NCBI GenBank assembly: GCA_003427395.1
Contig: BFEA01000214.1
Span: 1,220,536-1,240,908, forward strand
Origin: Chara braunii
Lineage: Eukaryota > Streptophyta > Charophyceae > Charales > Characeae
Reading direction: 5' to 3'
DNA: 20,373 nucleotides
The translations under genes were made by a program, and so were the position numbers. Position 1 is the first letter of the stretch. Each line of letters opens with the position of its first letter. Shown here one piece after another: positions 1 through 8,777 of this stretch. The notes below the pieces were generated by a model, which searched no databases, was not told the origin of the DNA, and was given only the letters and a program-made list of their open reading frames with translations.

Positions 1-98
1 GGGGGTGAGGGAAATTGTGAAGGGGAAGCCTCTGCTGAAAATATTGGAGGAGACAGAACAGGGTGTTGCACATCTATGTCTAGTCGTGGAAGGGGCTG

Positions 99-1338
99 TT
101 ATGTAGGGCCGAGGAGGGGGAGCAGTGGGTGGCCCGGTACCGGGCGATGGGCAACGGGGAGCGGTTTCCACTGCCACCGGCGCTCGTTCTGCCACCACGG
201 CTTCCATAGCATGCGTTGCGCTGTGTCTAGCTCCCCCAATTTCTTCTCAGGATCCAGCCACAGTTGTTCGAAGAGGGTTATTTGTTCTTCTTTGTGGAGG
301 CGGTCCGCCGTACGAACCAGGTTGTCTTTCAGTTGGGTCCAAACGCTGTGGATGACAGCTCGAATAGTATCGATTATGTGTGCTCTGGCAGCTCGAATAG
401 TGTCGATTACGTGTGCTCTGGCTTGCTGATAACCGAACAGATTCTCTTTCCGCTAGAGGGAACATCTAGCGTGCCAGGTTGTCATCAATATTTCCAGCCT
501 GGTGAGCGAAAAGAGGTTCGCCTGGAATGGTGTCCATGATCGTGCCTTATCGGGCAGCTGACCCAGTAGTATCACTGTCGGTTGCCATGGGAAGTCTTGC
601 CTTGTGAGATATAGCCATGCCGCACTCCACCACTGCCATATTTGTTTTGCCATTGGGCAGAAGAGGAGGCAGTGTTCCAGATTTGCAATTTGCTTCGGCG
701 AGGACGTACCGCAGTATGAGTAAATGGGTGACAACAACCCTTTTTGCTCTAGTTGTGAGCGGGACACCACCTAGTCCGGCATTGGCAGGCATATGTATAG
801 GATCTGCCATTGCAGCGCCCTGTGGGATATGGGCATTAGTCGTGCGTAGCGGGACCAGGTGATCTGTTCGATTTCCTGGTCCGTGAGTGTAGAGTCCCTT
901 TTCCAGCGTTGTTTAACTATATCAGTGGTGTCCGTTGTCCTTTGTATTTTCCTATAGCAGTCTTTGACTGTAAATTTCCAGATAGGGAGTGATTTATCAC
1001 CCTCCCAGTACCATTCTATTGGGTCGACGGCGAGCTGGGAGAGGGGGAATTGTTGATTCGTACCCATACCAACCGTCCTTGTCATCTCCCAGCACCCTCA
1101 CCCTGATGAGGGCGGTCCAGGGCTGTCGGGTATCAAGATCCTCATTTCTTTTTAAAAGGGTGGGGCGCGCCCCCGGGAGTTCTGGTTCGTAGGCCTCTAG
1201 CTCCGCGTGATCCATCGTGCATTCCCCGACCTTGTATATGACCATCAGGAGGGGGAGGGCTGTTACGGGTACGACCTAGTCTGCTTTTATGGTCCGCGGG
1301 CCTTGTTTAAGGGCCTGGTGCCAGGCAATCGAAACAAC
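99..1338 (-). pseudogene. LINE ORF2 C-terminal region with zf-RVT-like motif
   Basis: This is the C-terminal end of the LINE polymerase protein, read in several frames. From upstream to downstream it holds a segment with MDHAELEAYEPELPGARP (about 1216-1163), then WYWEGDKSLPIWKFTVKDC (about 1010-955), which is typical of the region before the RT zinc-binding domain. A zf-RVT-like stretch follows, with a Cys at 711-713, His-Cys near 669-674 and FCPMAKQIWQWW after it. The usual second Cys of the first pair is not visible, so the zinc site may be damaged. The last frame ends in VPGHPLLPLLGPT and a TAA at 99-101 (minus strand). At least three frame changes occur, so it cannot be translated whole. 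In related LINEs this domain follows the RT and is thought to help bind nucleic acid. Confidence 0.7.
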
Positions 1339-1941
1339 TTAGTGAAGGGTACTGAGTTTGTCCTCCAAGTTCTTGATATTTCTCAGCGTCGATCGGAGCT
1401 GGGAGGCGTTTTTCCACTTGCCTGCAGGTATATCCCAGAGGTCTCCCAAGGTGAAAATCCCTTTCTTTACCCAAGACAGCCAGTGTGACTCTTGCTTAAT
1501 GGAGAAGGGTCTCCCTTGGGAATCCACAATGTGAGGATTCCCAAACCACAGTTGCCTCCAGACCTTGTGCCACCTCGGTGGAGGCGGGGACTTTACCGGT
1601 CCTCTGTCCCTCCACAGGGCTACCAAGGAGGTCCACATCGGATCATTGGCTAGATCTACTTTGGCAGCCTTGTCTTGGTTGTCCCCCGCATCTGTTCTCG
1701 GGGGTGTAGGTCTTGACCAGGCCGGGTTTGTGAGCCAGGCCAGTGGGTGGACTGGCTTATCGTGCGGCGATGCCGACACTAAGCAGGCCAGTTGAATGTG
1801 GGCCAAGGGAGCCCATGGAATGTCATCAGTCCTTAGCAGTTTGACTATTACCTTGAATAGCAAGGATTCAATTTGGTCTCCATGATCTATAATTGCTAGG
1901 CCACCTTTGGCTTTTGGTTGGGTGACTTGGGCCCAAGCCAC
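1339..1941 (-). pseudogene. LINE ORF2 post-RT linker region
   Basis: This 200-residue open stretch continues the LINE ORF2 after the RT palm. AWAQVTQPKAKGGLAIIDH near its start matches the sequence commonly found after the thumb in plant LINE polymerases (W..V..PK..GGL.I). WLSWVKKGIFTLGDLWD near its end is another recurrent block before the zf-RVT domain. It is joined to the RT piece by a short out-of-frame or stop-containing seam at 1942-1950. It ends in a stop near 1339, after which the next piece continues in another frame. I see no catalytic residues here. I am confident it belongs to ORF2 but cannot give it a function of its own. Confidence 0.75.
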
Positions 1942-1950
1942 GCGTTTAAT

Positions 1951-2999
1951 TCAAGATCTTAGCTCGCGGTCGTTCCTCCATAGGTATGCTGCTATTATTG
2001 TTTTGAGATGAGTGAGTTGACGTGGAAGCAATGACCAAAACACTGTCTTATACCAGATGGTCGACAGGATTGCATTATTGATGGCAGGGGTTCTGCCGGC
2101 TATGGAGGTGTGCAACCCTTTCCATTTGGCCATTGCTCGTATTGCCGTTTGGACCAAGTGGTCTCCATGGTCTTTGGGAGGGCCCACGGCTGTGAGCCTG
2201 ATTCCCAGGACACAGATGGCGTCCTCCTTCGCTCGCCAGTTGACTAGGGGCTCCTCAGGTGGAGGCAGATTTGTAGTGTGGAGTCACCATCCCTCCGTTT
2301 TAGCACCCCAATTGACCTTCATGTATGCAGCTATGGAGAAAACATGTATCGTGTGTGCCAGGGCTTGCATGCTAGAGGTTGAGGCTTTGATGAGAACGGT
2401 GAGGTCATCCGCAAATAGTAAAGTGACAGGTATTCTGTAAGCGGGGAACTCCGGGATGAAGATCCGCTCGATAACGGGGTTGGCTCGAATGAGTGCTGCC
2501 AAGGTCTCCATTACAATAACAAAGAGGAGCGGGGCAATCGGGTCGCCTTGTTTGACAGACCTTTCCAACGGAAAGGGTGGAGATAGATGACCATTTAGCA
2601 TGATGTTTGTTGTTGCAGAGTGGTACAGTGTGTGGACCCAGCGCCTGAATGTCAGACCAAAATTCAAGTTATCCAAGCACAGGTCCAGGAATCGCCAATC
2701 GACGTGGTCGTATGCTTTTTCAAAATCAATAAATAAGATTGCCGCCTGCACTTGTCTCTGTCTTGCATACTTGATCGTTTCATTGACCAGCAGGACATTG
2801 TCTTAAATGTTTCGGTGGGGCATGGATTCTGTCTGGTACATGTGAATGAGGTGGCGCATACAGAGAAGGAGTTTGTTACACAACGCCTTTGCGACCATCT
2901 TGTAAAGGAGGGGAAGTAGTGTGATCGGGCGGTAGTTTCTAATTTCTGCTCGGTCTCCCTTTTTGTAAACCAATGTGGTGACCCCTTGACCCACAAGGT
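1951..2999 (-). pseudogene. LINE reverse transcriptase domain (ORF2)
   Basis: This is the RT domain of the LINE, which copies element RNA at a nicked target. Visible blocks in order are GVTTLVYKKGD and YRPITLLPLLYKMVAKAL (2994-2880), FIDFEKAYDHVDW with the first catalytic Asp (about 2733-2695), KQGDPIAPLLFVIVMETLA (about 2553-2497), and LLFADDLTVLI with the intact FADD box at 2404-2415. The thumb follows (AINNAILSTIWYKTVFW, to about 2040). The catalytic Asp residues are present, but a TAA at 2803-2805 interrupts the frame, and further shifts occur near 2750, 2284 and 2190. At its 5' edge the frame runs straight into the inserted element at about 3000, so the domain has lost its N-terminal leader. 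Confidence 0.9.
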
Positions 3000-3004
3000 G
3001 TCAA
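2997..3004. repeat. Candidate left target-site duplication
   Basis: GGTGTCAA at the left junction of the inserted element is nearly the same as GGTTGTCAA at 8080-8088 (one extra T). The LINE RT frame ends here on one side, and a gag-like zinc-knuckle frame begins on the other. The last bases also fit the knuckle codons, so there is microhomology at the seam and the exact border is uncertain by a few bases. Confidence 0.5.
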
Positions 3005-3005
3005 C

Positions 3006-4072
3006 TGTGGGCAGCCTGAGCACTTTGCCAAATTTTGTCCTCATCCTCCACGTCACCAAGTCTCCAATCCAAATTCAGCAATTGTTCCAGTTCAAGGACC
3101 GATTCTAACGTTGCCGCATCAGCAAGCAGTGGCGGCGACGTCTAACACAGGAGGATACGTAAGAGGTACATGATGGTACCATACGAACGAGAGGCTTAAT
3201 AATATTGCGGTTTCCAAGATGAAAGTGCGGCATGATGTAGAAGAAGAACGTGAACGTGTGAGCAAAGAGGAAGAGGAGCGTAACAAAAAAAAACAGGAGG
3301 AAGAAGAACGAAGAGCACGAGACAAGAAAGAACGGGAGGATTTTCAGAAGCAGCTGAGGGAATCGATGAATACAAAGTTTGATGTGTTATGTGAGGCACT
3401 GTTCTGGAAGAAGAAGGAAGGAAGCGATGAGATCGAGAAATTAAAAAGTCCGATCGACAAGTTGGAGAAACTTCAGTTGGGTTTTATGTCAGTGATGAAT
3501 GGGTGCGCATCAGTAGACGTGGCAGCTAGGCGGTTGCGTGAGCAAGACGAAGAGAAGAGAAAGACCCGTGATGAGTCCGAGAGGAGGATAGCTATCCTAG
3601 AGGAAGAAGTGGTCTTGCTAAGGAGGCTCAATGGGCAAAAGACTAATGAGGCCGCAACATGGAAGCAGGAAGCGCTGAGGCCCAGCAACAAGCGAGGAGC
3701 GGTGGTTGTGGAGGAAACACCCAACCAACATGCGCGAGTCCGGCCACGCTGTACAACACTGAAGACGCCTGGGTCACATGCGGTCTCAATGGCTAAGGTG
3801 CACGCGAAAGAGGTCGCTGCCTTGACAGAACTGCGCAGCAGGGATTTGAATGGGCGAAGGAAGGCGGAACAAGAGGTTCAGAGATTGAAGGAGGGGCAGA
3901 AACGGTTGAGAATGGAGAAGGAGCAGGACCAGCCACGGACAAGTGGTACTAACTTAACAAGAAACTTGAAGAGGTGGCAAACACGACAGCTAGGAAGATA
4001 GACAAAGGTAAAGGAAAGATGGACGAGCAAGGGTTAATGATAGAGAAAAGTTTATGTCGGAGAATAGACGGT
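3006..4072 (+). pseudogene. Gag-like protein: broken CCHC knuckle plus charged coiled coil
   Basis: The frame opens inside a CCHC zinc knuckle: NCGQPEHFAKFC spans 3003-3038 and gives the second Cys, the His and the last Cys, while the first Cys lies outside the element border. A Pro/Asn-rich linker follows, then a TGA at 3171-3173. After it the same frame runs from ATG 3219 to the stop ending at 4001. It encodes about 260 residues very rich in Glu, Lys and Arg (EEERERVSKEEEERNKKK; LREQDEEKRKTRDESERR), forming a long predicted coiled coil. The last part shifts frame near 3950-3966 (LEEVANTTARKIDKGKGKM). A CCHC knuckle with a coiled coil fits a nucleic-acid-binding, multimerising ORF1 or gag role. 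It could be the N-terminal part of a single polyprotein with the RT. Confidence 0.65.
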
Positions 4073-4290
4073 TTTTGAAACCACTGAAGAAGGATGATAT
4101 CATGTTGATCTGCAAGGATGAAGGGGTGATCTATTCAACACTGGATAAGACCAAGGAAAAGATTGTTATACTATGAACAACAAAAATCTTTCCTAGTCTA
4201 ACGAGCAACGGGGTCAAGATAGAGGAAGTTTCGGATGACACACGAGGAGCGAGTGCTGATTTGGTTGGTGGACAGGAAGTTTCCACTTAG
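4049..4290 (+). pseudogene. Small SAP-like segment between coiled coil and nuclease
   Basis: One frame reads EKFMSENRRFLKPLKKDDI followed by MLICKDEGVIYSTLDKTKEK, with a stop (TGA at about 4175-4177) and then SNGVKIEEVSDDTRGASADL. The pattern L-KK-D---C-DEG--Y-TLD-TKE-I looks like a short helix-turn-helix of the SAP type, which often binds DNA. This is weak motif resemblance only. It joins the charged coiled coil to the GIY-YIG region, which supports reading the whole stretch as one decayed polyprotein. Confidence 0.4.
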
Positions 4291-4319
4291 GGTCTGCCCC
4301 GAACGTAGCTCGCCTATGG

Positions 4320-4790
4320 AATCTTGCTAAATAGTGTAAGAACGAATGGTCTATCTCTGTTGATCGTCTCCGTTGTAGAACTCTCAACACTCTGTTTCGC
4401 TATGTAGTATTACTGCTGACTTTGCGTCATCAACTTCCGTGGACTTCGAAGTACGTTGGGTGTGTGGAGAGACTGCTTTCCAATGGGTTTGATTATGATC
4501 GTTGTCAAGGTCCCTTAGTCTATGCTCTTGTTTCCCCATGGTATAGGCATGTTTATGTAAGTAGCACCTCCCGGGACTTGTCTACGCGGTGGAGTGAACA
4601 TGTGTATCGGCCCACAAATTTGTCAGGGGATGGGAGGAGTGATCGTATGAAAAGTTGTATAGGTGGTTGAGAAGGTGTGGGGTCAGTAACTATGTCGCTA
4701 TTCCGATCTGTGTGTCTTCAGCGGAGGATCTCCTGGACTGTGAAAGATTTTTTATTCGTTTTAGTTCTTCTCATCTTAACGTACGAGGTT
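4320..4790 (+). pseudogene. GIY-YIG endonuclease domain of Penelope-like element
   Basis: This domain nicks target DNA to prime reverse transcription. The visible family pattern is: GIY position as LVYALVS (Tyr codon 4521-4523); YIG position as HVYVSSTS (Tyr codon 4554-4556, with Ser in place of the usual Gly); the conserved Arg/His block RDLSTRWSEHVYRP; then, after a frameshift near 4648, LYRWLRRCGVSNYVAIPI. The conserved Glu block DLLDCERFFIRF follows (Glu codon 4742-4744), ending in SSSHLNVRG, whose Asn is also a family position. Upstream, residues before LVYALVS (KYVGCVERLLSNGFDYDRC) are still element-like, so coding extends before the nuclease. It lies N-terminal to the RT, opposite to classical Penelope. 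Broken by at least one frameshift and several upstream stops. Confidence 0.75.
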
Positions 4791-5815
4791 AGCCGCGACG
4801 TTCAAGGAGGTGTAGACGGGGTCTTCAGGAGAGATTTAGGGAAAAGAGACGCAACAATGTCCAGGTCGGTGTGGTGAAAAAGGATCGATCATTGGTCGCG
4901 TTCCATGCCAGCAACGGTATCGTGTCCAGCAGTCTTCTCCGGATTCTGAACGAGTGCGCAGATAAGAATCAGTCCCGTTGTGTGGTAGTCTACAGAGGGG
5001 GGGAGGCGCTATGTGATGATTGGAAGGTGCTTCGGCGGTGTTATGGCTCCTCGGTAGTATCAAGCGAATATGGGTGTTCCCAACTGCGTAGGCCTAATGG
5101 ATGGATTCGTGGAGGTGTCACTCTTGCTTTTCAATCTGTCGTACCATTTCTAAAACGCTCGCTTGCTTATAAGGACCCACTCGCGGGTTTTCTTAGTCAT
5201 CCTGCCTCTCGTAATCCCTCTATAGTTGGAGTTTCGAACAAGTGGTTTATGCCTATTCTGCCATCTGATGTTTCTCTGAGAAGAGGACTCGTTCTCGCCT
5301 ACAATGTATTTTGTCAGAGTTCACGTGGCGGGTTTTCAAGGTGCATTTGAGGCAGCGGTTGATAATCAAGGTTGTATATGATGAGATAATTGTGAAGGCT
5401 AAGGTTCACCGAGTATGTGCTAAGATTGTAAGAGGATTGAGAATCTCAATTGCTTTGAAAGATTTGTTGATTCGGCAGCTCGAGATCGTATGGTGTCGCA
5501 ATAAAACTGTGGGGGATTTGATCCACAACTTCCGTAGGGCAGCAAGGTCGAAACATGTAGTTTGTACGTGTGATAACTTAAGGTGGATGGTAATTTTCCT
5601 CGAAAAAATGGACATGTGGCGTTTAGGTTTAGTGAGACGATGTTTTTTCCTCGGGTGATGTCGAACTCTCGTAACATTCTGAGACCCTCTCTTCTTTGGT
5701 CTATGTCTAATCTGTGAAAACAAATCATTGCTGGTTTTGACTCTCTCACGTCCGTTCCTTCTGTTTCAAACCAAGATCTGCTCGATGACGATCTGAAGGC
5801 CTGTTTCAATCGATG
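4791..5815 (+). pseudogene. Penelope-like linker with CxC...GH motif
   Basis: This region joins nuclease and RT. It opens with an Arg-rich stretch (RRSRRCRRGLQERFREKRR). A long open frame follows (4871-5350), with WKVLRRCYGSS, LRRPNGWIRGGVTLAF and MPILPSDVSLRRGLVLAY. Next comes VHRVCAKIVRGLRIS and the block HVVCTCDN (Cys codons 5563-5565 and 5569-5571). After a frameshift near 5585 comes RKNGHVAFRF (His codon 5613-5615). A Cys-x-Cys followed by Gly-His resembles the zinc-binding linker described for Penelope-like elements with an N-terminal GIY-YIG domain. The assignment of metal ligands is inference. The frame changes at about 5340 and 5585, and a TGA lies at about 5716-5718. Confidence 0.55.
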
Positions 5816-7219
5816 TTCTTTACCATCATCTGACTCTGGTGTGTCATACTCTATTGATATTGTGCGTGGTCAGCTGGAGCGTCTTGAGGGTTTGGTGCTT
5901 TCGTCTATTGATCACAATCATGGGGATACTTTTGCTTGTTGCCCCATTGTCTATAGATCTGGTTTGGACAAACTGTTTTTTAGTAACCCGTCCTTTTCTG
6001 AATGCTCTGAGGATGAGAGGGTTGTATTGAGTAAGTTGAAGAAATAATATGTTGGGAAGGGGTTACAGGAGGTAGCACGGTGGAATGACAAAGGTTCATT
6101 TGGTCATGCGTATTGTATGCCAAAGCATAAGGATGTGGAACGCTGGAGGCCGATTTGCGAGCTTATTCAGAATGTGGTGCGTCCGGGGGGAGAAGGATCT
6201 CCAGAGCCATCAACGTGTTGCTGTGGAATTTGCCGGCAAAATCTCATTTCGATGTAAGAGCAACCACTGACCTCTTGCAAAGGGTTGCGGATATGAATAA
6301 GCAGTTGAAGAAAGATGAGTATTTGTTGGGCGCTTCCTTTGATGTTAAATAAATGTTTTCCAATTTGCAGCACGACTCAATAATGAAGGCCTTGGAATGG
6401 GTCATTGATGTTTGGATGGAGCAAGGTTATAAGTCGGTTGCGGTAAGCAAGAGAGGTAAGAGTGCTAGGTTAAGCAGAGCTAAGAAGGAGGAAGGATATG
6501 TATGTGTATCGTTTCAACAGATGGTCTCGTTCGTCTCCTTTGAGCTTGGTAATACCTTTGTCTTTGTTTCAGGTAGGCTCCTTCAACAGACTGTAGGAAT
6601 TCCTATGGGCAAGTCATCCAGTCCCGCTCTTGCGTGTTTACTTCTTGCCTTCAATGAGTATTTTTTCCTGACCTCCTTTGACTCGCAGCGACCACTGGTA
6701 CATGGGTGTCGGTTAGTTGATTATGTGTCTATTTTTGTTGTATGCAACAAGGGGGATTTGTCATCGAAGAGTCGTGGGCGAGAGTTGATCAAACAATTTC
6801 TGATTACTATGACCGTAATCTGACACTTGAACAAACCAATGAGGGGCAATGCTGGGATTTTTTAGGTTGTGTTCTAAAATTTTTTGAGAAGACGGGCAAG
6901 GTTGTGTGTATGCCTATGCACAAGAATCGACGCAGCTGAAAGGAGGATAAGTTGACTTTTCAAAGTTTGTAGGATTTTCATCGTATTCAAGTCGGCAACA
7001 GAATATGGCGGTTATAGGATCCTTTTTACATCGTGCGAGGAGCTTCACGACTGTTGCAGGAATGAATTACCCTTTCTGTTTACCCTTAAGCTTGAGTTGT
7101 GGCGACGTGAGTACCCGGACCACTATTTCGATAACTCCCTGATTAACTTCTCCAATAAGTTCCTTGGGTTGTGGAGTGAGTGGATTCCCGTTCTGATCGG
7201 ATGGAGTAATTACTTCTGA
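5816..7219 (+). pseudogene. Penelope-like reverse transcriptase, inactivated
   Basis: The RT copies element RNA. Blocks in order are MPKHKDVERWRPICE (near 6118-6162), ASFDVK then a TAA at 6350-6352 then MFSNLQHDSI (motif A with its catalytic Asp), QQTVGIPMGKSSSPALACLL (motif B, about 6580-6640), RLVDYVSIFVV (motif C, 6710-6742), WDFLGCVLKF (about 6855-6885) and a thumb with MAVIGSFLHRA (about 7004-7037). The protein ends in LGLWSEWIPVLIGWSNYF and TGA 7217-7219. Motif C normally reads (Y/L)VDD; here the second Asp codon is TAT at 6722-6724, which should abolish catalysis. There are also frameshifts near 6045, 6170, 6800, 6940 and 7080. The IPMGKSSSPALA block and the adjacent GIY-YIG domain favour Penelope over LINE. 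Confidence 0.8.
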
Positions 7220-7239
7220 TTTGGAAGATCTGTGGGAAC

Positions 7240-7414
7240 AGCCCGACGTAGGGCTTGTGGCATTATATTGCTTAATGTGTTCGGTGTTTTTCATGATGTG
7301 GTAAATAGCCCGCTGTAGGGCTTGCGGCTTTGCATCGCTTAGTTTGTTTGGTGTTTTTCCGGCTGAGATCGTGAGTTTTGTCGGCCAAATGGGTGGTAGC
7401 CCGACTGAGGGCCT
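7240..7414 (+). repeat. Three hairpin-forming repeats in the element's 3' untranslated region
   Basis: Short inverted repeats of the form AGCCC-N(5-7)-GGGCT occur at 7240-7256 (AGCCCGACGTAGGGCTT), 7307-7323 (AGCCCGCTGTAGGGCTT) and, degraded, at 7398-7414 (AGCCCGACTGAGGGCCT). The first two sit in a longer repeated context ending in a TGCTTAATGTGTTCGGTG / CGCTTAGTTTGTTTGGTG segment. They begin 21 nt after the RT stop, so in RNA they would form a row of small hairpins in the 3' UTR. Confidence 0.7.
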
Positions 7415-7786
7415 ATGCAGTGTGGGGTTTTGAGTCGTAGAAGGTTATGCGAAGGCCGCGTGATAGATTGATTGTAGGAAGTGGTATTGGTTGGCCTCGA
7501 ACCTGATATTGGTACCTGTTTTTTTGTAACGTACTGAGACCGAAGATGCGGCTAATACTTGGACTTTCGAATTGCTGGAGGTTTCTGGATCCGGTAAGGC
7601 TTTTCTAGGTCTGTTTGTGACAGGATTCGTACCCCGGTCTGGATTTCGGTAGGGTCTGTTTGATGTCTGATTCTTGGAATTTGTCGGTGCGATTTTCTTG
7701 CGTTAACCTGTTAGCAAACTGCAGTCCCTAACTTTTATAGATATAAACTGCTACAGTGAGTAAGTCTTTACCGACAAACACCGAAA

Positions 7787-7835
7787 GGTCCCTGATGAGT
7801 TGCTGGTGTGGCAGCCAACCGAAAGCGGTCGGATC
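7787..7835 (+). ncRNA. Candidate type I hammerhead ribozyme (degenerate)
   Basis: The core CTGATGA (7792-7798) is followed by a stem II hairpin (GTTG 7799-7802 with CAAC 7816-7819; CTG 7803-7805 with CAG 7812-7814; loop GTGTGG). Then come one unpaired C, GAAA (7821-7824), a very short stem III segment (GCGG) and TC (7829-7830) as the cleavage position. Stem I forms between GGTCC (7787-7791) and GGATC (7831-7835), with one G-U pair. The order fits a type I hammerhead open at stem I. The 3' strand CAGCCAACC would pair perfectly with GGTTGGCTG, so the 5' strand appears to have lost two Gs, leaving bulges. Hammerheads with tiny stem III are known in Penelope-like elements. Activity is doubtful. 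Confidence 0.55.
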
Positions 7836-7930
7836 AGCCACAGTTTCATACTCAGTTGTTGTGTTTCACCGTCAATTTTTTTTCAACGGAGTTACGTTCA
7901 GGAGATTTCACTTACTCGTATTGGTTCCAT

Positions 7931-8038
7931 GTTTTCTTCCTCGTGGCCCTTCTCTTCCTTTTCTTCTTCTTCTTCCTCCCCTTTTTCTCCTTCTTCTCTT
8001 TCTTCCTTTCTCTTCTTCATCTTCCTCCTCCCTTTCTT
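7931..8038 (+). repeat. Pyrimidine-rich low-complexity tract near the element's 3' end
   Basis: This is about 108 nt of almost pure C/T (TTCTTCTTCTTCTTCC and similar) between the hammerhead candidate and the right junction. It gives open frames in all three plus-strand phases, which are composition artefacts rather than genes. Confidence 0.85.
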
Positions 8039-8079
8039 ATTTGTGCATCAAAGGCCTGATTTCAAGAGATTGGTCTCGA

Positions 8080-8088
8080 GGTTGTCAA
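8080..8088. repeat. Candidate right target-site duplication
   Basis: GGTTGTCAA here matches GGTGTCAA at 2997-3004 apart from one T. To its right the minus-strand LINE reading resumes at once (AAYQE block, about 8092-8110). This placement at both seams is why I read it as a target-site duplication; the short length makes chance possible. Confidence 0.5.
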
Positions 8089-8777
8089 TAACAACTTCTT
8101 GGTAGGCCGCATGTATGTATGCCATGAGGTCCGGGCTGAGGAGGTCCCAGAAGTGCAGCCAGACTGTCCAGGCCCGGACTCTCTTCGTCCTCCATGGCTT
8201 TTAAGGCTGCGTAAATCTCTTGCGGTGAGAGGGGTGCTTCTAGAGCCTCCTGCTGTTGGGAGAGCAGGGCTGACAGGTTATGAAGCATAGTAGCTCTCGC
8301 TTGGGTCAGCGCTTCGTCACCCCATTGTGCGTTTTCAGAGGTGAAGAGTTGTTGGTAATACTGCGTTGCATAGTCCACTATCGTTGCGTCTGGCTGGTGC
8401 GGGTCGAACGAGTGGTGAAGCGCTGGTACCAGACTTTGTCTTGCTCTAGTCTTGGCTTTGTTGAAGAAGGCTCTGACCTTCGTCCCCTCTGTGTCTGATT
8501 CTTTAATTCGAGCTTGGATTCTCCATGTTTCTGCTTGGCGGTCAAGGTGGGCTTGGAGATGATCTCTGGCCTCTTGGAGCTGAGAGAAGATGTGGGGATC
8601 CAGCGACTGTTCTAGCAGCTTTTGGTCCTACTTTTCGAGTGTGTGCAGCAAGTTGTCCAAGGTGGCTTTGCGGTCCCTCGCTTGTTTGATCGAGAATTTT
8701 TTAACCCGCTCCCTAAGGTTGGCCACCCCTGTACTGAACCAATCCACCAAGGACGTATGGTTGACTTTCTGGGAAGA
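8085..8777 (-). pseudogene. LINE ORF2 linker between endonuclease and RT
   Basis: The minus strand reads DWFSTGVANLRERVKKFS and KQARDRKATLDNLLHT (about 8750-8645). After a frameshift it continues in the region 8620-8390, then YYQQLFTSENAQWGDEALTQ (about 8360-8300) and LSPQEIYAALKAMEDEESPG (about 8230-8170). The last block (L--EI--ALK-M---ESPGLD) is a well-known landmark just before the RT in plant-type LINEs. A further frameshift follows, then a FWDLLSPDL-like stretch and AAYQE at the insertion seam. A TGA at 8778-8780 separates it from the endonuclease in the same frame. Confidence 0.8.

Larger units (their letters stand above)
1..3002 (-). mobile_element. LINE retrotransposon, 3' half (RT to 3' end)
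   Basis: This is the downstream half of a minus-strand non-LTR retrotransposon. It starts just before the first RT block (GVTTLVYKKGD near 2960-2995) and runs through the RT palm, thumb/linker and a zf-RVT-like tail to an ORF2 stop at 99-101. Bases 1-98 are then 3' UTR, and no poly-A end is reached inside the window. The 5' half lies at 8081-12955 in the same orientation. Its last readable residues (AAYQE, near 8100) are those expected just before the RT start, so the two halves are one element split by the insertion at 3003-8079. Confidence 0.85.
3003..8079 (+). mobile_element. Penelope-like element (GIY-YIG N-terminal to RT), 5'-truncated, inserted in the LINE
   Basis: About 5.08 kb of plus-strand element DNA separates the two halves of the minus-strand LINE. 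Domain order is remnant CCHC knuckle, coiled coil, SAP-like segment, GIY-YIG endonuclease, CxC...GH linker, RT, untranslated tail with hairpins, candidate hammerhead ribozyme, pyrimidine-rich end. It begins in the middle of the zinc knuckle, so the 5' end is missing, as expected from incomplete target-primed reverse transcription. Established knowledge: Penelope-like elements pair an RT with a GIY-YIG nuclease and often carry hammerhead ribozymes. The Chlamys/Naiad group has the nuclease in front. That the gag-like part and the RT part are one element is inferred from shared strand, near-continuous coding and lack of a seam. A composite of two insertions is the alternative. Confidence 0.7.

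Noticed and set aside
1099-1130. CTGATGAG followed by GGCGGTCC, resembling a hammerhead core
   Set aside because: No GAAA with matching stems follows, and the sequence is explained by the minus-strand LINE ORF2 reading.
2664-3059. A 131-codon minus-strand frame spanning the LINE/insert seam
   Set aside because: It is a chance frame across the junction; the real LINE RT frame and the plus-strand zinc-knuckle frame meet near 3000.
7781-7790. A second half-hammerhead (CCGAAAGGTC) just before the candidate ribozyme
   Set aside because: It resembles the 3' half of the motif, but no matching CTGATGA and stem II lie upstream, so a tandem ribozyme is not supported.
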